Origin: Cryptomeria japonica | Taxonomy: Eukaryota > Streptophyta > Pinopsida > Cupressales > Cupressaceae | Assembly: GCF_030272615.1 (NCBI RefSeq) | Contig: NC_081414.1 | Coordinates: 916,183,648 to 916,247,647, forward strand | Length of the DNA: 64,000 bases | Reading direction: 5' to 3' | Part shown: one piece after another, positions 1 through 12,463 of the stretch | Position numbering within the stretch: the first letter of the stretch is position 1 | How the letters are laid out: each line of letters opens with the position of its first letter | Made by a program: the position numbers and the translations under genes | The notes under the pieces: model-generated | The model's database searches: none | Seen by the model: the letters and a program-made list of their open reading frames with translations, nothing else | Told to the model about the DNA's origin: nothing

Positions 1-459
1 TTATCAAATCTTCATCGATCAACATCTGAAACTTAAGAACACTCAAACAACAACACTATCATGAGGAAAGATAACTTGCAGAGCGCCAAAAAATAATCCA
101 TCTCAAGTGAAGGTACACATGAACAACCCAAATAGTCTCCCAAAAACATAGCTCAAGATCTGATCACACCAAAATATACCGAAGGAAATACCGAATTCTG
201 CAAAGTAATGATCAAAAGAACCAAACTGTAAACTAGATCATATGATATGATCAATTAAGCTCCTGAATCACTGAACCAATACAAAAAGATATAATGATAC
301 AAGAAATACTCCATATACCAAACCATGATCCCAATAAACCAATCTTCAACCATCAGAGCAATAAATCACGGGAATATGTTGACATCAATGACAATAACAT
401 ATCCTAGTAGCAACAATGACCAACAATATTAATAGGTTAGCTTTATAAAATTTGAGAGA
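1..459. other. No gene seen
   Basis: AT-rich sequence. I see no long open frame, RNA gene or recognisable element end. It ends where the first copy of the ~1.1 kb direct repeat begins. Confidence 0.6.
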
Positions 460-1510
460 GATTATATCTCGTCCTCAACTATAAATTAAGCTTCTCACCT
501 ATTTGAAGTAATTTTTTCAAAGATTATTAATAGTCTACTACCTACAACAATGTCCATTTTCTAGAGAGAGTTTACAAATGAGGTCACTTCCATTATTTAC
601 TATAGATAAGTGGTTGAATTATAAATGGAGGTTCTCCTTTATCACCAAATGGTTTAAGATTATCAATTCTCTTTGAAAGCCAAATGCTTCTAGATAAGCC
701 CAATTTCTAACTTGGGAACTTCGCTATTATTAATTATTTCATAAAATTAGTCACCTTCCTTTCCCTCAATTGGTCCCCTTATGTTTTTTATTCTACAAAA
801 AGGAGAGAGGGCACCAAACTTTAATTTTGATTTTGTACTCATTCATAATCCTTGTGGCAATCTATCATCATTTCTTTACTACCTTGCCTATGAAACTCAC
901 TTGGAAATTTGTATTATTGTGTGTTACTAAATCTAGAAATGTCATCTCTAAATCATTTGATTAGATGATCATGTATTCATCTTAAAATAATAAAAAAATT
1001 GAACATTTTTTTAACATCATGCCTCTCAAAGTTGTAATTGTAGAGCTTCTATCTTATTTTTTACTAGGAATACCAATTTGTATTAATCTCCTAGCAAACT
1101 ACACCTTAAAGACAACCATACTAGATTTAGGATTTATCTACTCTCTATCACTCTAATTTAAATTTTAATGTTGAATAATGGATATTTTTATATTACTTCA
1201 AAAAATAGTGTAACATTATTTTTATCTAATTAGTTCATTATTTAGCAATTTATAAATAATGTATTATGCTCACTATAATTTTTACTCTGGTATATTTTTT
1301 ACAATATAGTTATCCTTTTTTATTACCAAGAGGAATCGGTTCTTTGTAGGGAAAACCCCCTATGACCTCTTGATCAATGTGCAACAAACCTTCATCCACG
1401 CCGTAGGTAAATCAAAAGTTGAACCCATGATCTAAACTACCTAAAACAACATTCTAAACATAATGGATAACCCAAAAATCATAATATAACTATCTACAAG
1501 TAAATTTTGA
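460..1510 (+). repeat. Direct repeat, copy 1 (partner 4628-5815)
   Basis: This ~1.05 kb stretch aligns by eye along its whole length with 4628-5815, in the same orientation. Shared landmarks are CTATAAATTAAGCTTCTCAC, ACAATGTCCATTTTCTAGAG, a block around TTTGTATTAATC and a last block with GAACCCATGATCT. Small indels and many substitutions show it is old. The short open frame at 770-964 is not conserved intact in the other copy, so I do not call it a gene. It may be a segmental duplication or the LTR pair of a decayed element; no TG..CA ends or target duplication were found. Confidence 0.75.
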
Positions 1511-4023
1511 GTGCACGAATCTCAAATTATTCATGCAAGTTTAGATTTGACTAATTTAGAAGAAAGAAAAGTGACACTTTTGACCCCCTTTTTATATACC
1601 ATTTCCATGCACTTACCCTTTTAAATATTCTTAGTCTCTATCAACCACTAAAGAACATAATTCAAATAAATTTGGACAATAGAAGTTTACAATGAATGAA
1701 ATTAGCATTAGATATTAGAAGTCAAAATTGTTGGCATTGTGTTCTCATTGATGTCAACCGGAATTGTTGTCATTGATGTCAACCGATATAGCTTGTTACC
1801 GATATAGATTGTTAGCCAATGAGTAAGTATTGGAGACAGATATGGAATGTCAACCGGTGAATAATGTATTGGCAATGTGTTGTAAGCCAGCAAGGTTGAA
1901 CTAATGAAGAATGTGCAGGCAACCGGTATGGACTCCCATCGGATGAAGAGAAGACTAACAAAAGTTGTACTGCCTCAAGATAGCAAGGAAGACATATGGG
2001 ATGTCCACCAGGTCATATGTCTAGTTGATGATGTATCTGCTCAATTTCAGAAAAATCGTATTAAAAGCAATACAGGAAGTAAAATGAGCAACAAAGATCC
2101 ATTCCCCTTTGGGAGATTGGCAGGTTGAGTGCAACTGCCTATCTACTCCTACCGGTTGGTGGCAATTCTTAGCTTATCTCACAACATGCATGGGATACAT
2201 CCTAACCCTATGGGATAAGACAGTCAAAAAAGTTAAAGGCAGGTGATTGAAGGCTTATATCAGATGACCAAAGTGAATCATGAGGAAGCCTCTGGTATAT
2301 GAAACCAAAGATATGAACCGGACCAACAAGAGAAGGATAAGGAGTGATGAGTTTGCCACTTTGGCAAATAGTTTGAGATGATGTTTGGGATAATGTAGAA
2401 GAGAGGAAAGGTTTAGAATTGTAGACATGGAGTTACATCGGGATGCAGATGAAGATTGGTGTTACCACTGTTGGTGACAGTTGAAATATTGGTAGCATGG
2501 TGTTCTCATGGGTGTTACCGATATGTAGATAGGAGAATTGTCAACCAGTAAACAGGAACAAAGAGGTGCTCAAGAAACTGGTACAGATGATTGGAGAGGA
2601 TTTAGATGTTGTGGTTCAGGACATATGTTCATAACATTGGCATGAGTCTGTGATTGAAACCGCATTAAGTTTGGTGAATTAGAGAGCATGTTTATAATTG
2701 ACTGATATGTACTCTATGAAGAATAATGAATGCAGATCCAATATGCAGGTAGGTGTTGTATCAATCAATAAACATGTCCACCAGTAAGAAAGCAAGGGAC
2801 AAGCAAAACATAGAGTATGGAGTCATATGCCTAACCAGTCGAACAGCGAAGGGCATGGATTAAAGAGAAAGAGGTTAATGTATAACCGGTATGGTAAGAT
2901 GAACTAGTAGGTTAATATTGGTTGTATGTTTGGTAGGTGACTCATCCTAAACCGACACAATGAACTGAGGTGGATGTCGATAGTGATAACGCATGGACTC
3001 TAGGTGGCAAAAGTGCATTGGGTTGATGATTGGTGTGTCGGTGAGGTTGTTGTCGACTAAGTCCATATTAATGCAGACTACAAAAAACATGGGTTGAGTG
3101 CAGAGGATTGTGGCTTGAAGTAGGTCGAAGAACAGAGATCTGATTCCTTGACATCATGATCGAAGAAGGACATCAGGTTGCAGATCTGATTTTGAGTAGG
3201 AAACAATGAGACCATTTAATGTGATTGACAAAAGCAGGGCTGATGGTTTGCTAAATATAGTAAACGTGTTTTGAAAGGAAGAGATTTGGCGGTGTTGTTT
3301 GATTTGTTGCAGGTTGTCCATCTCAAAGATGAGATCCGATCTAATTTGATATGTATTGGGTTGGTGAAGAAAACCCTAGGATGTAAGGTTTGGTTTTTCA
3401 TTTTGGCGGGAAAGCTTGATTATAAATATGCAGATCAAAGATCAAAGTTGATGATGTCAGATGCAGGAGAACAAAGCATAAGGGTGCGAGAGGAATCAGT
3501 CAAAGTGTAATCTGCAAAAGATCATAGTGACTGAGTGTTGGAAGGAGAACCGGTAAGAGGGGTTTAATCGGTAAGGAACAGAGTAACCAGTGAACTCTCA
3601 TAGAGTTGACAATTAAGTGAACCGACAATGGTTGAACCGGTAAGAAGGCATCAGAAAGTGAATGAGTGCAGAGTGAGGATCAGAGGAGGTCAGGAAAGGC
3701 AGAGGCTGACCGGTAAGGGGTTAAAGAGAGTGAACAAAACAGACAGTGATGAGAAGTAGAGAAATAAAGAAGAGTTAAATCGACAATGTTTGAACCAGTA
3801 GGACTGAAGTAGAGAAGCGATGAAGAGATAATCCGACAGAGTGAGGATTCTACCGATAAGTCAGAGGGAGAGTGAAGGGAGATCCGACATAGTTGATGCA
3901 AAGAACATAGAGCATTAGATAGAGATATTTGTGAGAGTTACAAAGCTCATTTGTAACAAGTTTATTACTATTGCATTGATTTGATAACATTCATTGTAAT
4001 CACAAAGTGGGTTCTCAGTGCAG

Positions 4024-4180
4024 GGGTTGGTGCTCCTTTGGGTTGGTGCTCAGAATAGATTAGGGGTTGGTGCTCCTTGAGTTGGTGCTCAGAATAGAAT
4101 ACCTGGGTTGGTGCTCCTTTAGGTTGGTGCCCATAAATCATTAGGGGTTGTTGCTCCTTGGGTTGGTGCCCTAAACTTTG
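4024..4180 (+). repeat. Tandem repeat, ~40-bp unit, four copies
   Basis: Four units start at about 4024, 4064, 4105 and 4145. Each holds two half-units based on GGTTGGTGCTCC and GGTTGGTGCTCAGAATAGA. It lies inside the copia-type LTR, between the AACCGG-rich part and the U5 hairpin. Confidence 0.85.
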
Positions 4181-4240
4181 TAAACTATTGTTTCATTGTG
4201 AGACTGGATTGGAGCAAAACACTCTAGCAACTTTTCTCAC

Positions 4241-4270
4241 CGAGGTTTTTCCCACATTGGGTTTTCCTCG
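4241..4270 (+). other. Copia LTR U5 hairpin
   Basis: CGAGG (4241-4245) pairs with CCTCG (4266-4270) around TTTTTCCCACATTGGGTTTT, where CCCA and TGGG also pair. A hairpin of this form near the 3' end of the LTR is a known feature of several plant copia lineages. Confidence 0.65.
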
Positions 4271-4627
4271 TATATTTGGTGTTATGTGATGTGTCTTTGT
4301 GTGTGCTTGCATCTTAATCTCTTCCTTGTCCAACCGGTATATTCACTTAGTGTTTGAACTACTAACTGGTACACATAGTCAAGTTTCAAAGGCTGAAAAT
4401 ATTGATAACCATTGATTCACCCCCCTCTTAGTGGCATTTTGTGTTCTACAAAAACTACATGACATAAAACTATTCCATAGTTATGGAATTGACTCAAATA
4501 TTATATTTAATTTTTTAAAGTCTTATTTAATATTTTGTTATTTATCTTTAAATTTAGTTTACTTAGATTAATTTATTTGTTCTAATTATATTAATAAGTT
4601 AGGTTAAATAATACTAGATATATTTTA

Positions 4628-5815
4628 TTATATCTCTCCTCAATTATAAATTAAGCTTCTCACCTATATAAGATGCAATTTTTTCAAAGATTAATGATGG
4701 CCTACTACATACAACAATGTCCATTTTCTAGAGAGAGTTTATAAATGAGGTTACTTCTATTATTTACTAGAGATGAGAGATTGAATTATAAATGGAGGTG
4801 CTCTTTTATCACCAAATGGTTTAAGATTAGTAATTCTCTTTGAAAATCAAATGGCTTTTGGATAAGCCCAATTTCTAATCTGGAAACTTCTCTATTACTA
4901 GCTATTGCATATAAGTGATCATCTTCCTTTCTTTCAATTGGTCCCCTTGTGTTTATCATTCTACAAAAGAGAGAGAGAGAACCAAACATTTGTTTTGGTA
5001 CTATACTCCTTCAAAATCCATATGGCAATATATCATAATTTCTCTACTAGCTATCTTGCCTATGAAACTCATTACGAAATTTTTGTTATCAAGGGTTAAC
5101 AAAACTCTTACGATCTCATCTCTAAATCATTTCATTAGATTGTCCTTTATTCATCTAAAAATAGAAATGTCAAACATTACTTTCTAACATCAAACCTCTC
5201 AAAATTGCAATTGTAGAGCTTCTATCTTCTTCTGTTTTACTAAGAATACCAATTTGTATTAATCGCTTAGCAAACTACACCTTAAAAACCTCTCAAAATT
5301 GCAATTGTAGAGCTTCTATCTTCTTCTGTTTTACTAAGAATACCAATTTGTATTAATCGCTTAGCAAACTACAACTTAAAGACAACTAGACTAGACCATA
5401 GACTTTGTCTACTCTCTATCACTCTAATATAAATTTTAGTATTGATTACTGGATATTTTATATTACTTCAAAAACTTGTGTAGCATTATTTTTGTCTAAT
5501 TAGTTTATTGTTTAACAATTTATAAATAATGTATTGTGTTCACTATTAATTTTTACTATGATATAATTTTTACTGTGATATAATTTTTACAATATAGTTA
5601 TTCTTTTTTATTACCGAGAAAAATCAAGAGTCCCAATGACTTGGAGCTTAGTTCTTTGTAGGGCAAGCCCTCCTACAACCTCTTAACCAATGTGCAATGA
5701 ATCCCCATTCACAACGCAAACCAAATAAAAAACTGAACCCATGATCTGAACTACCTAAAACAATAGTCACAACGAATTGAACTAACCCAAAAATCTCAAT
5801 ATAACTATCCTTAAT
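4628..5815 (+). repeat. Direct repeat, copy 2 (partner 460-1510)
   Basis: Second copy of the ~1.1 kb sequence. It is longer than copy 1, mainly because of an internal 94-bp tandem duplication (5195-5380) and a short duplication of the ATAATTTTTAC block near 5570. The open frames at 4905-5187 fall in this repeat and overlap in two frames; I do not regard them as genes. Confidence 0.75.
5195..5380 (+). repeat. 94-bp tandem duplication
   Basis: CCTCTCAAAATTGCAATTG starts at 5195 and again at 5289, and the following ~90 bases are nearly identical. Copy 1 of the large repeat has only one such unit, so this duplication happened after the two large copies separated. Confidence 0.9.
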
Positions 5816-6060
5816 ATAATTATATTTTCAATTTTTTTCACATTAATTTTTATTTTTTATTTTTTTGATAAAGTGCTCGTAAGAATGTACCTTTCATAAA
5901 GCTCATTTCAAACTCACATTGTGTGTACATGAATATGTTCCACCATATCCTTGGTTTCCGCCAACAATCATATCAATATTAAAAAAACCACACAAACGCC
6001 CATGCCATCATTCATACGTTTCTTTGACTTTAAAAATAAAGTAAACACTACCGATTACGT

Positions 6061-6121
6061 ATGACGTAAGCGATGACATCATACTTGGTTGTTATGACGT
6101 AATCGATGACATCATACTTGG
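6061..6121 (+). promoter_or_regulatory. Two as-1-like TGACG pairs in a 33-bp tandem repeat
   Basis: TGACGTAAGCGATGACATCA (6062-6081) is repeated with one change as TGACGTAATCGATGACATCA (6095-6114), each followed by TACTTGG. In both the two TGAC cores start 12 bp apart, as in the as-1 element bound by TGA-type bZIP factors. I see no gene start directly downstream, so their role is unknown. Confidence 0.5.
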
Positions 6122-7452
6122 ACAACCAAAAGAAGCTATTTATTTAACAATCATGTCTAATTTGTCATTTATAGATGATACTACGGCAAAACCTTTCTGC
6201 TATAATTTCAATTTCTAATTGAATCTCTAGATAAAGGGATAATATAGTTTCATCTTCCCTAAGCATGACATTGAAAAATATATGTGAAAAAAATTGCAAA
6301 TGAAAAAAATTAAGTTATTGTATTGTTTTAATATAAAAAATATAAATATAATTATAAAAAAATCAAGTCTTATTTTTCATATAGTATTATATTCTAGTTT
6401 ATATTTTTTTGTTTTTTGGGTTATCACAATAGTTTTTTAACATCTTTTGATATCATTGGCTCTTCTATTAGACGCCATCATAACCAATGTCATATCAAAA
6501 CACCAAGGCTTCAACTAAGTGGCATGAAGGTACTTATAATGTGAGGATGATCATGCAAAGTAATAATTGTGAAACATTTTTGACAGTGTGATTGCGATAT
6601 TTTTATTAAAAAGCAGCAGTGTGATTGTGATGTTGAGAGGGAGGGACGTGGGTAATAAAATTTTGACAGGGCGATTTAGGAGGCAACATCACAAGTCTAT
6701 AGCTAATCAATAGATGAGTCCCATCAAATCACACACATACCTCTTTTTATTTGTTTTTCTTTCCCTAGACCTAATGTTATACATTTATATTGTTCAATTA
6801 TTTTAGGTTTGTGAATGTATGTACCTTCATGTGAATACATGCAAATACATCATACACAACATCATATTATAGATTGATCAACCCACTTGATCATAAGTTG
6901 TATTTTCAAAAACAAATATATACAATTAACTCCAAAAATATTTAAATATACATTATATTAATATTTTTTAAATATAACTTTTTTACTATATAACTTAAAA
7001 GATCAATGCTATTAGATTTTCACAATCAATTCGAATATTGTTTGTAGTTTCTGTGAGAAAAATTTTAACCATAAACATTTCAAATATGATCCATCATCAA
7101 AAATGTAATCCAAACATTAATAGAACCAGAAACTACAAACAACTTAAAAAATGGTTTTAACTAATTTATTTGATAAATTGACCATTCTTGTCTGAACTTA
7201 TTTTGTTTTAAAAAATATATTTCACCTATAAAATGCACACGTGTTGTTCCTTGACTAATTGTGTTTTCTTAATATTATTATGACGTACAGAATTACAATA
7301 AATGCATTCACTTCAAGCCTGTATATCTGCAAACAATTTTAAAGCTGTCCGTTTTTTGCAACCTAATTCCTGGGGCTGTGTGTGTTCGTAGGAAAAAAGA
7401 TTGTATGTTTTACACTTGGGTGGTTGTCGTTTCTAAGATATCTTTATCAGTC
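6122..7452. other. No gene seen
   Basis: AT-rich intergenic DNA. A single TGACGTA lies at 7281. No coding frame, element end or RNA gene was recognised. Confidence 0.6.
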
Positions 7453-7472
7453 TGACGTATTGCATGACGTAA
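7453..7472 (+). promoter_or_regulatory. As-1-like TGACG pair
   Basis: TGACGTATTGCATGACGTAA has two TGACGTA cores whose starts are 12 bp apart (7453, 7465). Another TGACGTA lies near 7604. The surrounding 7382-7618 open frame is short and has no recognisable domain; I do not call it a gene. Confidence 0.45.
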
Positions 7473-7764
7473 GATATACACAATTATTGTTTATCAACTT
7501 TTTTATTTCGTTTTCTGATTCGTCACGGCTTTCCCTTTTCCATCGTTTCTCGTTCGCAATAAAAAATCAATTACGACGACATCAAAAAAATGGAATGGGA
7601 AATGTGACGTATGCATAAGAAAAGAGGTTTTCCGCGAGCCTTAAACGGCACACACTAAGCTCACAGAACTTAAGTTGCCGGGCCCACCACGTCCCTTCAG
7701 TACCTTTCCTGTTTTCCGGTCGTATAGCGTGATAGCGACGTGTTAATCAATCGCACTGTCGTTT

Positions 7765-7917
7765 CATTTGATTAGATTGACTCCAAGACCTTTCCCATCC
7801 TATGGAAGGCCAAGAGTCACAACTTAGAGTTCCACTTTAGATGTCTCTATTGGGAATTGAACTTGGGTCTCCACAATGAAAATCTATTGTTTTAACCAAT
7901 TAAGCTCAACCCCTTGG
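7765..7917 (-). mobile_element. tRNA-derived SINE, copy 1
   Basis: Read on the minus strand it starts TCCAAGGGGTTGAGCTTAAT, with box A-like TGAGCTTAATTGG followed by box B-like AGTTCAATTCC, the two parts of an RNA polymerase III promoter. The body matches the copy at 18802-18962 along its length, and its head matches 63320-63372. No clear target duplication was found here. It does not look like a working tRNA gene. Confidence 0.8.
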
Positions 7918-8046
7918 ATTTTTGAAAAATATATTTTATTATAATGATTATTTTATTTTATTTATATTTTTAATTATATTATATTTATTTAATATATTAA
8001 CAATTAATTTTAAATTATAAAATTTAATTTTATTAATCATTTTTTT

Positions 8047-8483
8047 AATCTAATGTTTTCATGTTTTCAATATTTGTAATTGTAAAGTTCAAATTTTAAT
8101 TGATTTGAATTAATGGCTTTTAATGTCTTTAAGCATATGTATAGCGTTAAATTTTTATTTAATTTATAAGGCTAATAATTTAGATGAAAGATATATATTA
8201 AATTTATTTGAAAAAAATTATCTTTATCATTAATTATTTCAATAGTTTTATTTATTTAATCTAATGTTTTCATGTTTTCAATATATGTAATTGTAAAGTT
8301 TAAATTTTAATTGATTTGAATTAATGTCTTTTAATGTCTTTAAGTAAGTATATGTATAGCTTGAGTTAAATTTTTATTTAATTTATAAGGCTAATAATTT
8401 AGATGAAAGATATATGTTAAATTTATTGTCATTTGAAAAATTTATCTTTATCTTTAATTATTTCAGTAGTTTTATTTTTCTAT
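8047..8483 (+). repeat. 211-bp tandem duplication
   Basis: AATCTAATGTTTTCATG starts at 8047 and again at 8258, and both are followed by ~210 bases of matching AT-rich sequence with a few indels. No coding content. Confidence 0.85.
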
Positions 8484-8975
8484 ATAATAATAAGGATGAA
8501 AAAAAATCATTTTTTTCATTTTATTTTATGCTTATTTTTGGACAACGTCATATGTATGATGACAATGCCAATACTCTAATATATCTAATATAGAGTCAAA
8601 CATTTACATAGATTTTACCTCATTTTTATTTGCATACGATTTCATACATATTAACACCCTACTTTTATGTCACATGTTCATATGCACTTGATGTATCCAT
8701 CTATTATCAATAATATATGAATTAATTCCTACACACTAAGTTTATCATTATATATTCCATCTATTTTATCCTAGATCAAGTCCACAATCATCATCCTCAT
8801 AACTACGAAAGAGAAATCTGGAATCAAAATTGTGAAAGTTTTCTTAAATGTAAAATATATATGATTTTTATTATTGTCTCTTTTCTTTCATATCAAAATA
8901 AAATTTAACAATTTTAAAATATGGTTAAAAGGTGTATTCATTCATGATGTATTTATATATCTATTAAACATGAAT
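8484..8975. other. No gene seen
   Basis: AT-rich intergenic DNA up to the target duplication of the LINE. Nothing recognised. Confidence 0.6.
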
Positions 8976-8987
8976 TTCTATAACCTC

Positions 8988-10458
8988 GTAGCAGGTGGTT
9001 TCTCTGTGTCTATCCAAGGAACTTGAGTGTTTAAGTCCATCTAGAAAGCTTGGGAGCATGTGCGTAAACTTATTGTCAACTCTAGCATTGACTGTAATAT
9101 CATTATGCATGGGGAGAGATCAATATGGTAGAATCTCTACCATAATTCTAAACCCCTTGCCTTAACCCAAGGATGCTCTGCTAGGTGCTGGTATAATAAG
9201 GGCATTAAGTATTTTATGGACATATTGGAACATGATACTCATTAGCTAGGAGGATCTTAGTAATGAGTATGGCCTCCCTGCCTCACATAAGAGAACCTAC
9301 AATATGGTTAAAAATGTCTGTGCTTGTCTCAATCTTCCCAGGAACACTGATGTAGACGCTCACAGATACCTCTCATTCCTTTAGAAGGATGGTTCCCTCC
9401 TCTCCAAGATCAAAGCCAAGTCTATTTACAAATTGCTCAACTACGACACCTCGGTGGTCGATCACATTAACTCCCTTTGGTATGTTGACTCTAATACCTC
9501 TGCTTGGCAGAAAACTTTTGAGAAACTATGGAAGTCTCCCATCCCCCCTAAGAAAACTTTTGAGAAACTTTTGGCAACTCATGCTAGATAGACTGCCTAT
9601 TAGGAATAACTCGACTGCTTACGACTTATTCTCTATTTGTAGGAAGCCTGAGACTACACGACACATTTTTATCGACTGCATTTTTGCTAGAGAGGTCTGG
9701 TTGATGTTTGGAATCTCCCTTACTGAACATGTATGTACTCTTGATATTATTACCGGTTTCATTTGTGGGCTTAAGAAGGATGCTAACCTATTATGGAAAA
9801 TTCTTTCTTCTTTCATACTTTGGTTTATTTGGAAATTTTGAAATGAGGAAAAGTTCCAAGGCAATGATGGATCTCTTACTGGGTTTTTTAGAAAACTCGT
9901 ACATTCTAAAATTGTTGTGCAGATATGTTTCTTGATGAATGTCGAGAGGGAAAATTTGTTGCTTTTCCTCAGGGATGGCCATGCAACTATGTTCATTTAT
10001 GAGATGAAAGATGAATTTGAATGGGCTAGGATTGCGGAAAATCAGACTGCCTTCGATGTTGCACTAAAGAAGCTGATCAAGGAACTCAAGGATAACAGAG
10101 GTCCCTACTTTGACAAGCTCAAGATGTTTACTCAGATCCTGGATCAGATGAAGGTGGTGTGGATGGGAGGTCCACAAGGCTGGACCACGTGGTTGGAAAA
10201 GCAGGATGAGATTCTCCAATAGATGCCTAGTATGCTGCTGTAACAATTAGTGTGTTCCTAGTTTGTTTTCTCGAATACTGTATAATGCTAAATACTTTCC
10301 TTCGTGACTCTTTTTGGTAGATGGATGACTATATATGTTCGGTCGGTTAGTGTCTCTGACCTTACTGCTTGATGGTTGAGGCTCTGCCTCCCATGGTTTT
10401 TTTATATATACTCTCTATATTTTGATCTCTCGATTTTTAATACAAAAAAAAATAAAAA
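8988..10458 (+). mobile_element. LINE, 5'-truncated, with perfect target duplication
   Basis: A non-LTR retrotransposon remnant of about 1.47 kb. TTCTATAACCTC at 8976-8987 is repeated exactly at 10459-10470, a 12-bp target-site duplication. The 3' end is A-rich (from about 10441), as expected for poly(A)-primed insertion. The body encodes the C-terminal end of a LINE reverse transcriptase protein, so the 5' part of the element was never copied. Endonuclease and reverse transcriptase core are absent, so it was dead on arrival. Confidence 0.85.
9030..10222 (+). pseudogene. LINE ORF2 C-terminal region with zf-RVT domain
   Basis: The frame at 9389-9841 contains CRKPETTRHIFIDC followed by FAREVW, the Cys/His pattern of the zinc-binding region found at the C terminus of plant LINE reverse transcriptases. 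A stop at 9841 breaks it; a second frame (9917-10222) carries the rest, ending before the A-rich tail. Upstream, 9030-9380 gives decayed pieces of the preceding region (for example GERSIWW) in other frames. Host function: none; remnant. Confidence 0.75.
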
Positions 10459-10470
10459 TTCTATAACCTC

Positions 10471-12060
10471 TTTTTATACGTTCACTTTTATGTGTTTTTT
10501 TACATAGCTTTTTAACATGCCAAATTTATAATTTCACTATGAACAACTTATTCCATGTCAATTTTACCCATAAAGAGTATTACATTTGTAGGCAATAGCC
10601 CATGGAATTCACAATTCACTAATTAATATCAAATATAATATGAATAAAGAACATTAAACACTATTTTTTTTTTAATGCTAACAAATTTTAAGAGTCTTAG
10701 ATTGGGCTACAAGTTATATCATAACATTTACATATGTTGGGTAGGAAGTTGCATCCATTAGAATAAATACATCTACTTGCTAGGTCAATTGAATATGATT
10801 AATTTAATATGGTCATATAATTTTGGATGAGACATACCTACAAAATTCGAATAAAATATATGCAATTTATAATATTTTTAAATAATACATCATAAAAATA
10901 AAATATAGAAATAATTAAATAATTTATAAATTTTTAATATAAACGAAATTCTTTAGTTAAATAGAAACATTTAAAATATCTATTTTTCTTAAATATTAGT
11001 CATAAGGTTATGTATTATTGCATTTAGATTTAGTTGTGCATTAATTTTTACCTTAACATGTGGAGTGATCACTCTTACTCTAATATCTCTCATACATTTG
11101 GTGATTGATCATCAAGGTGATTTAAAATATTTAATCATTACATTATCAAATTTATTATTTTAATGGTCGAATATTTTATATTTGGTCAAATTTATTATGT
11201 TAATTCTTCAATATTAAATATTTATTAAAATAATAAATTTGATTATACTAAGATATCTTATCTATATATTTAATATTTTTAATAAAAATTAATAATTATA
11301 TTCATAATTATCAACCATAAAATTATCAAATATATTATGTAATGTTAAAATGCTTTATATTATTAAAATTATGAAATTTCTAAAATTATACAATTTTTAA
11401 TTACAAATTAATAATTTATAGATTTAAAATATAATATAGTAAATAATGTGTAAATAATAGAAATACAGCTAAATATTTCTTAAAAAAAAAAATACATTTC
11501 TTCATTTTTATTTTTTTTTTAAAAAAAACATTCTATAAAAATAATTTTATATGAACCAAATAAAATTAATTTTTAATTATTATAATTAAAACATAAAATA
11601 TATAAATTTTAATCTTACTATTATATTAAATTAATCCTATCAAATAATTTTAAAATATATTTTTATCCTACAAAACTAAACTAAATCAAACTAATAAAAC
11701 AAATGAATAGTTTAAATACAGATTTTAAAGGCTATCAAATATAAGAAATTTCTGGTCTAAAGGGTATTATTTATATCCCCTTTCTATCTTCTTTTTCTCA
11801 TAAAGTAAAATAGGTTGCATACTCTTTCGTCCAGCTAAAGACATTAGATGGCAAGGGTATAATGGAAACGGTGAATAAAACCTTTTCACACGTTACTGAC
11901 AAAGGAATAGGAAAGTACTGTTGTGGGCCCAGCCACCTAAGCTCTGTCAGCTTAGTGTACTTTAGTGTGTTTTTTAAGCCAGTCCAAGGTTTTCCCCTGT
12001 ATTTTGGCCGACAAGCTGGCATTATGCTTTGAAATTTTTTTTAAAATATATATATTATTT
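10471..12060. other. No gene seen
   Basis: Very AT-rich sequence with long A/T runs (for example around 11480-11530). No coding frame or element end recognised. The open frame on the minus strand at 11798-12022 is short and unmatched. Confidence 0.6.
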
Positions 12061-12063
12061 TGT

Positions 12064-12207
12064 GCCATTTGTTGATGACTTTTCTTGTAGGTCTTAATAT
12101 TTTGATCATTGAGAGCTCAACTTTGTGATTTGAGCGCCATTTGTTGTCAATTTTTCTTGTAAGTTTTAATATTTCAACCATTGAGAGCTCAACGTTGTGA
12201 TTTGAAC
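12064..12207 (+). repeat. 72-bp direct duplication
   Basis: GCCATTTGTTG starts at 12064 and 12136. Both units run through TTGAGAGCTCAAC and TGTGATTTGA. The next stretch (about 12250-12290) contains ATGATTCATCATCAAGG and a GAGAGCTAGAGAAGA block that resemble 63245-63290, so this is probably part of a dispersed repeat. Confidence 0.8.
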
Positions 12208-12463
12208 TTCTGGTTTTGATTGTGTGTTCTTTTTTCTTCATTAACATTTTGAATCATACTCTATGATTCATCATCAAGGTGGAGAGCTAGAGAAGAAAAT
12301 TAGAGCAAATTACTAAGCTTAGAGAGGACAAAGTTCGTCGGGAGATAAGTGGGTCATTGCCTTAAGGTTTAGTCTACAAAATGATGGTAGATTTAACGAT
12401 GTAGTGATTTTTAGAAATAAGCCACACTCAAATCAAAGATAGATTGATAAGAAATTGGTTTTT

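Larger units (their letters stand above)
1729..4450 (+). mobile_element. Solo LTR, copia-type, ~2.7 kb
   Basis: It starts TGTTGGCATTG and ends GTTCTACA, so it has TG..CA ends. It is flanked by AAAAT (1724-1728) and AAAAC (4451-4455), a 5-bp target duplication with one change. Near the 3' end is the U5 hairpin typical of plant copia LTRs (4241-4270), followed by the pyrimidine block CACCCCCCTCTTAGTGGC. AACCGG motifs are frequent inside. No gag-pol sequence is present, so I read it as a solo LTR left by recombination. At 2.7 kb it is long for a copia LTR; an internal insertion or tandem growth is possible. Boundaries rest on the imperfect target duplication. Confidence 0.6.

Noticed and set aside
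6061-7620. Endogenous pararetrovirus suggested by as-1-like sites
   Set aside because: No coat protein, reverse transcriptase or movement protein motifs are seen in any frame nearby.
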